This document shows positions 1 to 8,905 of a DNA stretch of 64,000 nt, piece by piece. Positions within the stretch are counted from its first letter, which is position 1; every line of letters begins with the position of its first letter. Source of the stretch: Erythrobacter sp. SG61-1L (GTDB taxonomy: Bacteria; Pseudomonadota; Alphaproteobacteria; Sphingomonadales; Sphingomonadaceae); contig NZ_JXQC01000003.1 of assembly GCF_001305965.1 (NCBI RefSeq), positions 3,062,861 to 3,126,860 on the forward strand, in the 5' to 3' direction. The position numbers were made by a program, and so were the translations under genes. The notes under the pieces were generated by a model. The model did no database searches, was not told the origin of the DNA, and was given only the letters and a program-made list of their open reading frames with translations.

Positions 1-1
1 C

Positions 2-1666
2 TGGCGGGGGCCAATCTATGCGGCGGGCTTTCCACTGATTCTGAAACCCGCCGGAGCCGGGGAATCGACCGTGTCGGTCAGTGTGAGCAAGGAAGACCCC
101 GTTCAGGTCGGCCCGGGCGAAGCCGTGCTGCTCGACCTGATGGAGGGCGAGCATGCGATCCGACTCGTTGCAGGGTCACAAACGTCTGACGCATTGATAA
201 CCATTCTTGACGCCGAGCCTTTACCGGCAGCCTTTGACGCCAGACCAGAACCAGCCGAACCGACCCTCGATGACCTGCTCGCCGGTCGGCTGGTGGTGAG
301 AATTTTTGCCCCCGAGAGCGTTGTTGGCGTATCGGCTACCCTGTCCCTTTTGGCTGATGGGTATGTACTCGCCCATTCTCATGCCGTGATTCCGGATTTG
401 CCGTGTGTTCTGCATGGCGCACACCACCTTATTTCGGCACTGGCCGAACAGGTATCCGGGCTAGACCTGCCACGAGACAGGCAGTTCCGGTTGCAGCTGA
501 AGCTGGGTCAATATTGGTCGAGGAGCTGGGTGGCCGGCTGGTCTCCCCGAAGCTGTGAATGGCTTGCAGACGACGGAACTTGGCGGGCATTTGCAGATGA
601 CGCTCCTCTTCAGATCTTTCCTGTCCCGTTCGAACATCCCTTGGCGAATCCAGATTCTTGCGAGGAATTCGAATCAGGGAAAGGGTTTAGTCTCCTGGTT
701 CCCTTCGCAGACGCGACCGAACTAACCGCTGACGGTCGTATAGTTGGTCCCTCCAGACTTGATCTGGCCCAGATCCACTGCGACATTCCTTTCGCACTCC
801 CGCGATTTGTTCAGGCAAACCAGGAAGGGGTGGGACTGGCACGCCTGCTCGACCGCTACGTCGGTTGGACCGTGGCAATGACGGACAATTCAATAACAGC
901 AGCGGCAGGAAGAATTGCCGCCTCAGGGATCGAGACGGCTTTGGTGCGCATGCTCTGTGGAGAGCGATGGAGTCGCGAGGAGGCGCGAACGGAATTCCTT
1001 CCCGGAAGCCGCTTTCGAGGGCTTGCCCGGACCGCCTGGGACAAGGGTCTTGCGAAAGGAGATGACCTCCCTGCCCTCAGGAACGAACAGATTCCGGGAC
1101 TTATCAATCTGCTTGCTGACGAAATCGAGTCTTGCTGGAAGACGGAATGGAACCGTCCCGGGGACATTGTGTCCGATGACTTCGCCGAGCACATGGATAC
1201 GGCAGTCATCAATGCATATGAAGCATTCGGAGCAGGCTTGCCTGAATCAGAACGAGAGCAATTCGAGGACGTTGATACCTGGAGGGAGCCCGAGGCCTGG
1301 TTAAGGGCTCTCGAGAAGGTGCAGGAAATGCAGGTCGGCACCAGTCTTGCCCGGATGATCCTGCCCGCGCGACGTGCCTCCCGGCTCCAGGCGGCGGACT
1401 ATTACAGATTCGCTCCGGATGAAGTCGTCCGATTGCTCGACGAGTGCCACGCAGACCTGCAGAGCCGAAACACGCCGCGATGGCTTTCGCGCGAACATCT
1501 GCAACTCGCCTTTTGGCTCTGGACCGCTCCAGCCCAGGTTGTGTCAACAAAGGGTTGGAGGCAGGCGCTTGTACGGCTGGTAGACGACCGCCCGACATCG
1601 CGGGCTGTCCGTTACGCCGCATTGCGTTTCCGGGCCTCGCGCGGCGTCAATGTGGCCGGCCAGTAG
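2..1666 (+). CDS. Unrecognised protein, 5' end cut by window edge, paired with a helicase
   Basis: I do not recognise this protein. The frame is already open at base 2 and stays open to the GTG at 71, so the true start probably lies left of the window and at least 554 residues are encoded. The N-terminal third looks beta-rich. The rest is mixed, tryptophan-rich and acidic, with no catalytic motif, signal peptide or membrane segment that I can see. It ends four bases before the ATG of the RapA/SNF2-like helicase at 1670, so the two are probably translated together. Genes of this layout (large orphan protein plus SNF2 helicase) beside restriction-modification genes are typical of defence islands, but that role is inference. 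A structural or target-recognition partner of the helicase is the simplest guess. Confidence 0.75.
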   Translation, partial: WRGPIYAAGFPLILKPAGAGESTVSVSVSKEDPVQVGPGEAVLLDLMEGEHAIRLVAGSQTSDALITILDAEPLPAAFDARPEPAEPTLDDLLAGRLVVRIFAPESVVGVSATLSLLADGYVLAHSHAVIPDLPCVLHGAHHLISALAEQVSGLDLPRDRQFRLQLKLGQYWSRSWVAGWSPRSCEWLADDGTWRAFADDAPLQIFPVPFEHPLANPDSCEEFESGKGFSLLVPFADATELTADGRIVGPSRLDLAQIHCDIPFALPRFVQANQEGVGLARLLDRYVGWTVAMTDNSITAAAGRIAASGIETALVRMLCGERWSREEARTEFLPGSRFRGLARTAWDKGLAKGDDLPALRNEQIPGLINLLADEIESCWKTEWNRPGDIVSDDFAEHMDTAVINAYEAFGAGLPESEREQFEDVDTWREPEAWLRALEKVQEMQVGTSLARMILPARRASRLQAADYYRFAPDEVVRLLDECHADLQSRNTPRWLSREHLQLAFWLWTAPAQVVSTKGWRQALVRLVDDRPTSRAVRYAALRFRASRGVNVAGQ

Positions 1667-1669
1667 ACG

Positions 1670-4573
1670 ATGCTTGACGATCCGTATCTTTGTCTGACGA
1701 TCGGCATTCAGGCGCTGCGCCGAAAGGCGGAGGCGCTTGGACCAGCCATGGGTGGTGCTCTCGGCGTAGCTGCCGAACCCTATCCGCATCAGCTGGCGAC
1801 CGTGCGACGCATCCTTTCGGATACTTCCATTCGGCACCTTGTCAGCGACGAAGTTGGGCTGGGAAAGACTGTTCAGGCCCTGATGATCCTGAATGCCTTG
1901 CGCTACCAGAACCCGGACCACAAGGCCGTGGTAGTCGTTCCTGATCGCCTTGTCCGACAATGGCTCGATGAGTGTTGGACCAGGGCGCATATCGAGGCAA
2001 CGGTCTTTGGCGAAGGCACTGATGACAGGGATACGGTTGTCAGGATTGTCAGGCCCCAGAGCATTCAGTCAGGACAGTTCAATCTCGATCCGGCTGCCTT
2101 CGACCTGCTGATAGTAGACGAGCCCCAGCTTTTGCCAGTGGCGGCGATGCGTGCGATCGAGACTCGGGCACCGGATTTCCGCCAAGTGCTGATCCTGTCA
2201 GCAACTCCCGGCCTTACTGATCCGCAGCGGCGCAGGCAGATGATGACCATACTCGAGTCAGAACGGGCCAGGATTGCTGCAAACCGGTTCGTTGACCTTG
2301 ATGTCTACCTCGATGAAATGGAGAAGAGCACCCTCGACGACATTGATGGCGGAGAGGTCACAGATCGGGAGACAGCATGGCGTACGTACAGCCGGGAGCG
2401 ACGCATCATCCGTTCGACACGGAGTGACTGGAGCAGGTATCTTCCGGAACGACGTTACGAAAGGGTCGAGACCGACCCCCTCGCGGGCGAAGTCGCCCGT
2501 GTCGATCTCGGCATGAAATGGCTGCGAGAGGCTGATGAAGATGGCGCGTTTGTCTGGCGAGCAGCCCAAGCCCTGCACCGCGGGACTGAATCGGCGCGTG
2601 GTCAGCGGCGGTTGCGTTCCAATCCGGATCTTGAGGAGGCGGTCCGCCGGTCCTCCGAAACGCCTGGCGACAGCCGGTTCGATGCGCTGCTCGACATCCT
2701 TGCCGGGATCTGGACCGAGCATCCTGGCGAGCAGGTGATCATCGTTGCCGGCGACAATCCGACCATCGATTATCTTGAGACACGTCTGCGACGGTATTTC
2801 TCTGAAGGAGATGATGATTTCCCTGTCGCAACGTTGCGCCGTGCAAGCGAGCGCACCGAGGGCGAGGCGGCCGACATCGAGGCCGTGCATCGTCAGCTCT
2901 CCGAATTTTCTGAAGGGCACGCCCGGGTGCTTTTGATCGGTGAATGGGTGCAAGCCGGTCTCAATCTTCATTACTTCGCCCGTAATATTGTTTTCTACAG
3001 TTCGCCTTGGGATATCGATGTCATCGATCAGTTGACGGGGCGTCTTGACCGGCTTCGGCCCAATGGTCTGGCCAGGGGCGATGCGGGTCGGCATTCCGGA
3101 AGCATCCGGATCTGGTCAATCGTGCAGCCTGCCACGCCAGAGGCGCAAGTCGTAGCTGCGCTTGAAACTCTTGGCGTTTACCAGAAACCTCTCCCTCCAC
3201 TGCGCCCTGAAACCGAATCCGAGATCAGTGGTGCACTGGCTGCAATTGCGTTCAGAGGGGACGCCGATGCCCGAAACCGGCTTGCCGGTCTTTCAGAGAG
3301 CTGGGCCAGTACCGGTTCGATGTCACTGATGAGTCACTTCAGCCCGTTCAGCCCTGCTCGAGCACAAGCCTGTTACGACTGGTTGCAGGAGACGCCGTTG
3401 CCCGAACCTGTCCTGAGGATCTCGGACGATGCGACCTTCACTGCGCGAAGTGAGCAGGGCCTCAGGGGATTCTTGGACCTTCTCCACAGGGCCAACGTGT
3501 TCGACATCAGCATGAGACGGGAGAAGGAAGGCGAGGGCTTCAGATTTTCGACCCTCTGGTATGGCGAAGACAGAAATGACCCTGCCATTCCCATCTCGGT
3601 GATACCGAAGGGTGGCTGGATGGCGGGGCACATTCCGTTCCTCTGGCGACGCAGGCACCTTGCAAGGCCGCCCCGGAATACCGTGCATTATGATGAGGGC
3701 GACTTGGGCGGCAGACTTCTGCGCTTTCTCGATCATGGTGAAGTCGTGCACGAGGAAATCGTCCAGGGAGGGGTCGATCTGGCCCGACGTATATGCAACC
3801 GCTGTCAGGATGAATGTCTTACGGTCCAGTTTGACCCCGCACATCCTGTGACGGAAGTGATGCGGGGCAAGCAGGTCTTCCTGCGTGCCGGATTGTTTGA
3901 TCCAGTGTCGTTGCTCCCGGACCCAGACGTGAATGAGCTGGAGGAACATTTTGCGTCAGCTCCAACCGAAGCCCAGCAGCGTGAAGCTGACGAGGATCGG
4001 CTTCTCGTTCGCGAGTGGTGGCTGGCCGATGCGAGATGGCTGAATGTAATTGTTCCCGCACAATTGCTCGCGGTGGGTTTAATGAAGGGTGCCGACGGCT
4101 GGAGCATCCTTGAACGGGAGATTGTCCTTCACCTTCTCAATCCGCTTGGAGGGTCAGAACAGCCGCTTCCAAGATCTCGCGGCAGAATAACCGTTGTCAG
4201 CAAGGAACTTCGCAAAGTCCTCGATGACCATGCCCGGCAGCATTTGCATAACCAGGCCTCTGCATCGATCGAGAAGATCTTGGGGGATTGTCGAAGTGAA
4301 CTTGCTGCACGTCGGTCCCAACTGAAGGCCGAACTGGACGATCTGGTCGAATCGAGACAGGCGCACTTTGAAAGGGTCAAATCAGCCGATGTGGAGATCG
4401 ACGTGCGACGCGCGGGCATGCTCGCTGGTCTCGAACGGCGGGTCGAGAACGCGAGGCTTGCGGCCCGAAGTCGACTGGCCTGGCTTCAGGAACTGGAAAC
4501 GCAGCTGACTCAGCCAGATGTTGAATCACTGCCCGGTCTCATGATTCAGGTATCTTCGACTGATGCAAATTAG
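1670..4573 (+). CDS. RapA/SNF2-like superfamily 2 helicase (defence-island type)
   Basis: A 967-residue superfamily 2 translocase. Motif I is DEVGLGKT near residues 60-67. The Walker B box is an unusual DEPQ at about 150-153 where SNF2 proteins usually have DEAH or DEGH. Motif III SATP lies near 177-180. The C-terminal RecA lobe carries a motif V/VI region ending QLTGRLDRLRP around residue 455. A CxxC...C cluster near residue 710 may bind zinc. The last 120 residues are charged and helical, like the coiled tail of RapA. Such proteins remodel DNA-bound complexes or translocate on DNA using ATP. The gene follows the unknown protein by four bases, and the pair lies directly upstream of a cytosine methyltransferase. 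It resembles the SNF2-type helicases of DISARM (DrmD) or Dpd (DpdE), but the diagnostic partners of those systems are not in the window. Confidence 0.8.
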   Translation: MLDDPYLCLTIGIQALRRKAEALGPAMGGALGVAAEPYPHQLATVRRILSDTSIRHLVSDEVGLGKTVQALMILNALRYQNPDHKAVVVVPDRLVRQWLDECWTRAHIEATVFGEGTDDRDTVVRIVRPQSIQSGQFNLDPAAFDLLIVDEPQLLPVAAMRAIETRAPDFRQVLILSATPGLTDPQRRRQMMTILESERARIAANRFVDLDVYLDEMEKSTLDDIDGGEVTDRETAWRTYSRERRIIRSTRSDWSRYLPERRYERVETDPLAGEVARVDLGMKWLREADEDGAFVWRAAQALHRGTESARGQRRLRSNPDLEEAVRRSSETPGDSRFDALLDILAGIWTEHPGEQVIIVAGDNPTIDYLETRLRRYFSEGDDDFPVATLRRASERTEGEAADIEAVHRQLSEFSEGHARVLLIGEWVQAGLNLHYFARNIVFYSSPWDIDVIDQLTGRLDRLRPNGLARGDAGRHSGSIRIWSIVQPATPEAQVVAALETLGVYQKPLPPLRPETESEISGALAAIAFRGDADARNRLAGLSESWASTGSMSLMSHFSPFSPARAQACYDWLQETPLPEPVLRISDDATFTARSEQGLRGFLDLLHRANVFDISMRREKEGEGFRFSTLWYGEDRNDPAIPISVIPKGGWMAGHIPFLWRRRHLARPPRNTVHYDEGDLGGRLLRFLDHGEVVHEEIVQGGVDLARRICNRCQDECLTVQFDPAHPVTEVMRGKQVFLRAGLFDPVSLLPDPDVNELEEHFASAPTEAQQREADEDRLLVREWWLADARWLNVIVPAQLLAVGLMKGADGWSILEREIVLHLLNPLGGSEQPLPRSRGRITVVSKELRKVLDDHARQHLHNQASASIEKILGDCRSELAARRSQLKAELDDLVESRQAHFERVKSADVEIDVRRAGMLAGLERRVENARLAARSRLAWLQELETQLTQPDVESLPGLMIQVSSTDAN

Positions 4574-4655
4574 CCCACGCGGCGTGGGTCTCCGCGGGAT
4601 TTCATGGCTTCTCCAAAGACCTCTGCACGTCACTGTGGAAACCACCTCCGCACTG

Positions 4656-4670
4656 GATCAAAACAAGAAC
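4656..4670. promoter_or_regulatory. SOS-box-like direct repeat (imperfect)
   Basis: GATC-AAAACAA-GAAC lies 86 bases upstream of the cytosine methyltransferase ATG. It differs at one base in the first half-site from the alphaproteobacterial LexA box GAAC-N7-GAAC. The N7 spacer is identical to the one in the perfect box at 16717-16731 upstream of the other methyltransferase operon. Binding by LexA is inference, and the mismatch in a core half-site makes it uncertain. Confidence 0.3.
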
Positions 4671-4755
4671 AAATCACTTGCTCGTTGGGAATCTCTATGT
4701 CATTCCGTCACGAATTGACCCGGTTATCCTGCCGGGGCGTGACGGGGAATTCGGC

Positions 4756-5988
4756 ATGAGCAACGACAGCTTCGGTATCTTTTTCAGACAATCCGGACTG
4801 TCGCTCGATGAGGCCGAGCTTGTCCTTGGCATTTCGCCCCGCCAGATTCGCCGTTATGTGGCGGGCGAGGCTGCCGCCCCGAAGCTCGTGCAGGAAAAGG
4901 TTCAGGAACTCGCCGCCAAACGATTGGCCTCGAAGCCTCCGGCACGTTTCCGCTTCATCGACCTGTTCGCTGGCATCGGTGGCCTGCGTCTCGGCTTCGA
5001 GGCGATCGGCGGGCGCTGCGTCTTCACCAGCGAGTGGGACCGCTGGTCGAACGAGACGTATCGGAAGAACTTCCCCGACGGCGCCGATCATGTGATGGCG
5101 GGAGATATCCGCCCCTATGGTGCAGATCCGTCGAAGATCCCTGAATTCGACGTCCTTCTGGCGGGATTCCCCTGCCAGCCGTTCTCGCTGGCCGGCGTTT
5201 CGAAGAAGAATTCGCTCGGCCGCGCGCACGGCTTTGCCGACGAGAAGCAGGGCAACCTGTTCTTCGAGATCGAGAGCATCATCCGGCATCATCGGCCAGC
5301 TGCGTTCTTGCTCGAAAACGTCAAGCACCTGCAGCGCCACGACAAGGGACGGACCTTCGAGGTCATCCGCCGCACGCTCGAGGATGATCTGGGTTATGCG
5401 ATTGACTGGCGGATCGTGAGTTCCGAGCCGTGGGTCCCGCAGAAGCGCGAGCGCATCTTCATCGCAGGCTTCCGCAAGGACGTTGGGTTCAGCTTCGACG
5501 GCTTCGACAGCATGATCCCGCCCGAAGAAGATTGGCCCACGCTGCAGTCCGTTCTGCAGTCGCATAACGAGGTGGACGCCAAGTACACGCTGACCCCGAA
5601 GCTTTGGCAGTACCTGCAGGACTATCGCGTCAAGCACGAGAAGGCAGGCAATGGCTTCGGCTACAGCATGTTCGGTCCGGGCGATGTCACCCGCACCCTG
5701 TCGGCGCGCTATCACAAGGATGGATCCGAAATCCTGATCGCTCAGAAAGGAACACGCCCGCGGCGCCTGACACCTACAGAGTGTGCAAGGCTGATGGGCT
5801 TCGAGTACGGTGACCGCAAGTGGCATATTCCGGTGTCGGACACCCAAGGTTACCGCCAGTTCGGTAATGCTGTGGTCGTGCCGGTCGTCGAGGCGATCGC
5901 ACGCTACATGGAGCCGTCGATCATGAAGATGCTCGGTCAGGGACAGCCGGTCCAAGATCGGGAAGAGCAGCTGCAGGTCGTTGGCTGA
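4756..5988 (+). CDS. DNA cytosine-5 methyltransferase with N-terminal HTH
   Basis: This enzyme transfers a methyl group from SAM to C5 of cytosine in a specific DNA site. The C5-MTase motifs are in order: motif I FIDLFAGIGG, motif IV GFPCQPFS with the catalytic cysteine, motif VI LLENVKHL, motif VIII QKRERIFIAGF, and motif X GNAVVVPVV near the C-terminus. Residues 1-55 precede the catalytic domain and look like a helix-turn-helix (GLSLDEAELVLGISPRQIRR), as in MTases that also repress their own operon. I chose the ATG at 4756. The frame extends to a TTG at 4678, but the extra 26 residues are not MTase-like. The 3' end overlaps the vsr start. Together with Vsr and the MvaI/BcnI-type nuclease it forms a type II restriction-modification set. 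Sequence specificity (CCWGG/CCSGG class) is inferred from those partners only. Confidence 0.92.
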   Translation: MSNDSFGIFFRQSGLSLDEAELVLGISPRQIRRYVAGEAAAPKLVQEKVQELAAKRLASKPPARFRFIDLFAGIGGLRLGFEAIGGRCVFTSEWDRWSNETYRKNFPDGADHVMAGDIRPYGADPSKIPEFDVLLAGFPCQPFSLAGVSKKNSLGRAHGFADEKQGNLFFEIESIIRHHRPAAFLLENVKHLQRHDKGRTFEVIRRTLEDDLGYAIDWRIVSSEPWVPQKRERIFIAGFRKDVGFSFDGFDSMIPPEEDWPTLQSVLQSHNEVDAKYTLTPKLWQYLQDYRVKHEKAGNGFGYSMFGPGDVTRTLSARYHKDGSEILIAQKGTRPRRLTPTECARLMGFEYGDRKWHIPVSDTQGYRQFGNAVVVPVVEAIARYMEPSIMKMLGQGQPVQDREEQLQVVG

Positions 5989-6493
5989 CGTCGTTACGCC
6001 CGAGGTCCGCAGCCGGATGATGGCGGGCATCGGACCCAAGGATACCAAGCCGGAACTTGCGATACGGCGCGCCCTCCATGCGCGCGGGCTCCGCTTCCGG
6101 CTGGGCAGCAATTACCGCCGGAAGGGTAAGCTGCTCGTCGGCAAGCCCGATCTCGTCTTCCCCGCTCGCAAGGCCGTCATATTCGTGCATGGCTGCTTCT
6201 GGCACGGCCATGACTGCGCTCTGTTCAAGTGGCCTGCAAGAGGCGAGAACACGGACGAGGAAGCCAAATGGCGCAAGAAGCTCACAGCCAACATCCTGCG
6301 CGATCGCAAGACCCTGAACCGGCTGTTCGAGACTGGATGGCGGGTTCTCGAAGTCTGGGAGTGCACACTGAAGGGGAGGAACCGAAAGCCATTCGACGAG
6401 GTGATTACCCGGTGCTGCGCATTTCTTGAAGGCACTGAGCCATTCTCGTCGATCGGCGGCAGTCAGACGGTCACGGTCGACGTTTCAGCGTAG
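5981..6493 (+). CDS. vsr: Very short patch repair endonuclease Vsr
   Basis: Vsr nicks DNA 5' of the T in T:G mismatches that arise when 5-methylcytosine deaminates inside the partner methyltransferase's site, starting short-patch repair. The protein has the family signatures: TPEVRSRMMAGI at the N-terminus, KPDLVFP carrying the metal-binding aspartate, FVHGCFWHGHDC with catalytic/zinc histidines and cysteine, and WRVLEVWEC near the C-terminus. At 170 residues it is slightly longer than E. coli Vsr. The start is a TTG overlapping the last codons of the methyltransferase gene by 8 bases, so translation is coupled. It ends 30 bases past the stop codon of the convergent restriction gene. Confidence 0.95.
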   Translation: MADVVTPEVRSRMMAGIGPKDTKPELAIRRALHARGLRFRLGSNYRRKGKLLVGKPDLVFPARKAVIFVHGCFWHGHDCALFKWPARGENTDEEAKWRKKLTANILRDRKTLNRLFETGWRVLEVWECTLKGRNRKPFDEVITRCCAFLEGTEPFSSIGGSQTVTVDVSA

Positions 6494-7806
6494 AGCACGG
6501 CCATCGCTTCGCGCAGCCGCCGCGCATTGATTCTCCATTGCGGCCGCACCTTCGACCGGTTGTCCGCGTAGATGGTATCCGCCGGGTCGTAGAATACGAT
6601 GCCTTGGTCAATCGCTTGCAGAAGCCGCCAGACATCCGTGCCGCGCCCCTGAACCCAAGCCGATGCAAAGCGATATTCGGCGATGCCGGCCGCACCTTGG
6701 CGGCTTTCGAAGGTGATATAGAGCGCATTTGCGTGTTTGGCATTCCAGCAGTTTGCCAGTTTCTCCAGAGACCAGGCAGCGGCGACCTCTCCGGTTTCGT
6801 GATGCCGAAGTTCGACTGAAACTTCCGCCGCATCGCCAAAGGCATCCTCGCTCCGGTCATAACCTTGCACGATGAGTTCAAGGCCGGTCTTGGCATTGAC
6901 CAGGCCAGACTTGTGCAGGCCGGTGAATCGCAGCGATCCGTCGTTCTTCACGGCCGGATGACCGTATCGCTCCATGAACTCCCGGAACGTGTGAGTCCCC
7001 TGAAACCCGAGATCCGGCGTCGGGGTCATCAGACTGATCCGGCCGCCAGAGAAGCTCTTGATTTCGAAGCCGTGCTTGTCGGGAGCCTTGTTCCCGTTAG
7101 CAGCCACGCCGAGCAAAGCCTCCAGGGTATAACCTCCGCCCTGTGCACCGGTGAATGGCACGATGTTGCCACCCCGGTTAATGCGCGAGGAGTGCCAACC
7201 GCTGTTCACAATGGCGGCGAGTTCATTGCGGAGGAGTTCACCCGGATCGGTGCCCGCCACACCATCGACGGGCAGTACCCGGAGTACCCCGCGCGCTCCG
7301 GCCAGCGGCAGATCAGGAAATCGGGCAACCAGTGGATCGTCGCGTTCGGTCAGGACCAGTCCCACGACTTTGCCATCGGACGCCGTGCCCATAACCAGGA
7401 TCCGCTTGCCGAAGTCGGCGAGCATTCTCCGCCGCAGCGCTTCAGGCCCTTCTTCACATCCTGCCAGAAACCCCGACATGCGCACTTCCGGGTACTGGAA
7501 GTAGTCGATTATTCGGGTGTTGGGCGCGTCATAGCGGGCCCCGTTCCCGCCGAGCCAGGCAAAGTCTATCCGGGCCTCCAGCTTGGGCTTGCCAGCCGCT
7601 GACTTCCGCTTCGAAATACTCGCGCTTGCTGAGCGGCCCTCGATGGTTGCGGGGAACAGGTTGGTGACGCCGTCCAAACCGCCACCTAGGTAGATCTGGT
7701 TCTTCTCGTTGTCTTGCTTGATCGAGAGGGGCTTCACGTAAGCGGTGCGCACACCTTGTCCGCGCAACAGCGCCTGCAGCTGACCGATGGAGGCAATGCC
7801 GGGCAT
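6463..7806 (-). CDS. MvaI/BcnI-family type II restriction endonuclease
   Basis: A 447-residue protein whose central part (roughly residues 230-260) has the MvaI/BcnI active-site layout: TLEALLG...N, then PDKHGFEIKSFS, a PD-(D/E)XK variant with E, D and EIK. The family cleaves CCWGG or CCSGG sites, often as monomers acting strand by strand. The N-terminal 200 residues are an extra domain of unknown role and are longer than the minimal enzymes (about 240 residues). The gene is convergent with the methyltransferase-vsr pair and overlaps the vsr 3' end by 31 bases. Its start region has a TAATAT element 9 bases upstream of the ATG (plus-strand 7816-7821) and no strong Shine-Dalgarno. No separate C-protein gene is present, so control may come from the methyltransferase HTH. 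Confidence 0.85.
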   Translation of the reverse strand: MPGIASIGQLQALLRGQGVRTAYVKPLSIKQDNEKNQIYLGGGLDGVTNLFPATIEGRSASASISKRKSAAGKPKLEARIDFAWLGGNGARYDAPNTRIIDYFQYPEVRMSGFLAGCEEGPEALRRRMLADFGKRILVMGTASDGKVVGLVLTERDDPLVARFPDLPLAGARGVLRVLPVDGVAGTDPGELLRNELAAIVNSGWHSSRINRGGNIVPFTGAQGGGYTLEALLGVAANGNKAPDKHGFEIKSFSGGRISLMTPTPDLGFQGTHTFREFMERYGHPAVKNDGSLRFTGLHKSGLVNAKTGLELIVQGYDRSEDAFGDAAEVSVELRHHETGEVAAAWSLEKLANCWNAKHANALYITFESRQGAAGIAEYRFASAWVQGRGTDVWRLLQAIDQGIVFYDPADTIYADNRSKVRPQWRINARRLREAMAVLYAETSTVTV

Positions 7807-8560
7807 GGCGCATCGATATTACGCTGGATGACAGTTGAACAGCGTTTGCTGGGATTTAGCCAAGACCGCTGTCAAAGCCGCCATTCGCGAGGCATTGTTT
7901 CACCGTCAAAACCGGCCGTTCATTGATGCGGCAAATTGAGGTGCCTACTGGGCCGATTACGGACTGACGGTTTTCAGGTGATCGAGACACGATAGCTGTC
8001 GTTGCCCGCGGTAGCTCCATCTGGCAGATTCCGACCCAATCCTCGCCGTTCATGGACAATCGGCTGCCGCCCGTAAGCTGCCGATGCAACAGAATGGGCA
8101 ACAGGGTTCGCGGACAAATTTTCGATCAGCCTTCGAGTGGCCGAGTCTAGGGCGTCTCCTGCCTGCCCGACTGAACAACTAAGAAGGGCGAAGCGCCTTG
8201 CCTCACGCTGAATGCCGACCCTTTTCCGCGACGTTGCCCGCTTCCTTTGTTCAAAGTTGTTCCCTTTCGACGAGGCAGTGCTAGGCTGTAGCCGTTGATG
8301 AGGGGGACAGGGCCTCGTACTGGCTTCGCCCCACCTCAGTCTCAACCAGCTGGCGAAGCAGGTCGGGCGCTGTCGCAAGCAGATGGCTAGACAAAGCGAT
8401 CACCAGCGGACCTTTTGCCTTCACATAACAGTCAATATCATTCTGGGCGGGGCCCCCTAACAGCGTCTCATCGAGCGGTTCGTCGCGTATGCGGCTGCAG
8501 AAACTCTGAACGAAACCGTTTCGCATCGGCTTGCCAGGCGATCAGTAGTGTCCGCTGGGA
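7807..8560. other. Gene-poor stretch, decayed accessory DNA
   Basis: No convincing gene. Short minus-strand frames (7856-8101, 7974-8378, 8281-8526) overlap each other, have no good ribosome site and no recognisable domain. They may be remnants of mobile DNA. The stretch contains the promoter region of the restriction endonuclease at its left end. A GTTC-N6-GTTC pair at 8249-8262 looks like a LexA box but has the wrong spacing. Confidence 0.4.
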
Positions 8561-8592
8561 AAAGGCCGCCCAAGTCGATTTGGGCGGCCTTT
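8561..8592. terminator. Rho-independent terminator, 13-bp stem
   Basis: AAAGGCCGCCCAA and TTGGGCGGCCTTT form a perfect 13-bp stem around a 6-base loop (GTCGAT). The stem carries A- and T-runs on both sides, so it can act in both directions. It lies 19 bases beyond the stop of the small minus-strand gene at 8612-8782. Confidence 0.8.
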
Positions 8593-8611
8593 CGTTTTGG
8601 GTACGCGCGAG

Positions 8612-8782
8612 CTATTTAGTTACCCGATCTACGACAGCGCCCACGGCGCGTTCGACAGCGTCAATCAAGCCACCGATCGCGCGTTCCGCGGGGCTCTCCG
8701 TTCTTGGTTCGGCAAGGGTGCCGTCGTCCCGAATATCGCGCTCTCGACCTTGGTCGTCAGTCACGGTGCGGTTATGCGTCAT
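8612..8782 (-). CDS. Small hypothetical protein, 56 residues
   Basis: A short acidic/basic polar protein beginning MTHNRTVTDDQGRERDIRDD and ending in an amphipathic helix rich in Ala, Val and Arg. No family recognised. The ATG at 8780-8782 has a clear AGGAG seven bases upstream, and a strong terminator follows the stop codon at 8561-8592. These two signals argue for a real, separately transcribed gene. A longer frame begins at 8899, but its extra N-terminal part lacks a ribosome site. The gene is divergent from the Nudix gene, sharing about 120 bases of promoter space. Confidence 0.65.
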   Translation of the reverse strand: MTHNRTVTDDQGRERDIRDDGTLAEPRTESPAERAIGGLIDAVERAVGAVVDRVTK

Positions 8783-8905
8783 TTGATTACTCCTATGGCT
8801 GCGTTCATGCCGGAGGTTGGTTGCCCTTTCCGACAACAGCCAAGTTACATAAGTGAAATGCATGGTCGTGCCGCAAGCGATGGCGCAAATTAGGAGCATT
8901 CGGCC

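Noticed and set aside
2-4573. DISARM or Dpd assignment of the helicase cassette
   Set aside because: Only an SNF2-type helicase and a cytosine methyltransferase are seen; DrmA/DrmB or DpdA-type partners are not in the window, so the name is not supported.
8249-8262. GTTC-N6-GTTC resembling a LexA box
   Set aside because: Spacing is six, not seven, and no supported gene starts nearby.
7856-8526. Several 80-134 codon minus-strand frames
   Set aside because: They overlap each other, lack Shine-Dalgarno sites and have no recognisable domains; treated as decayed DNA.
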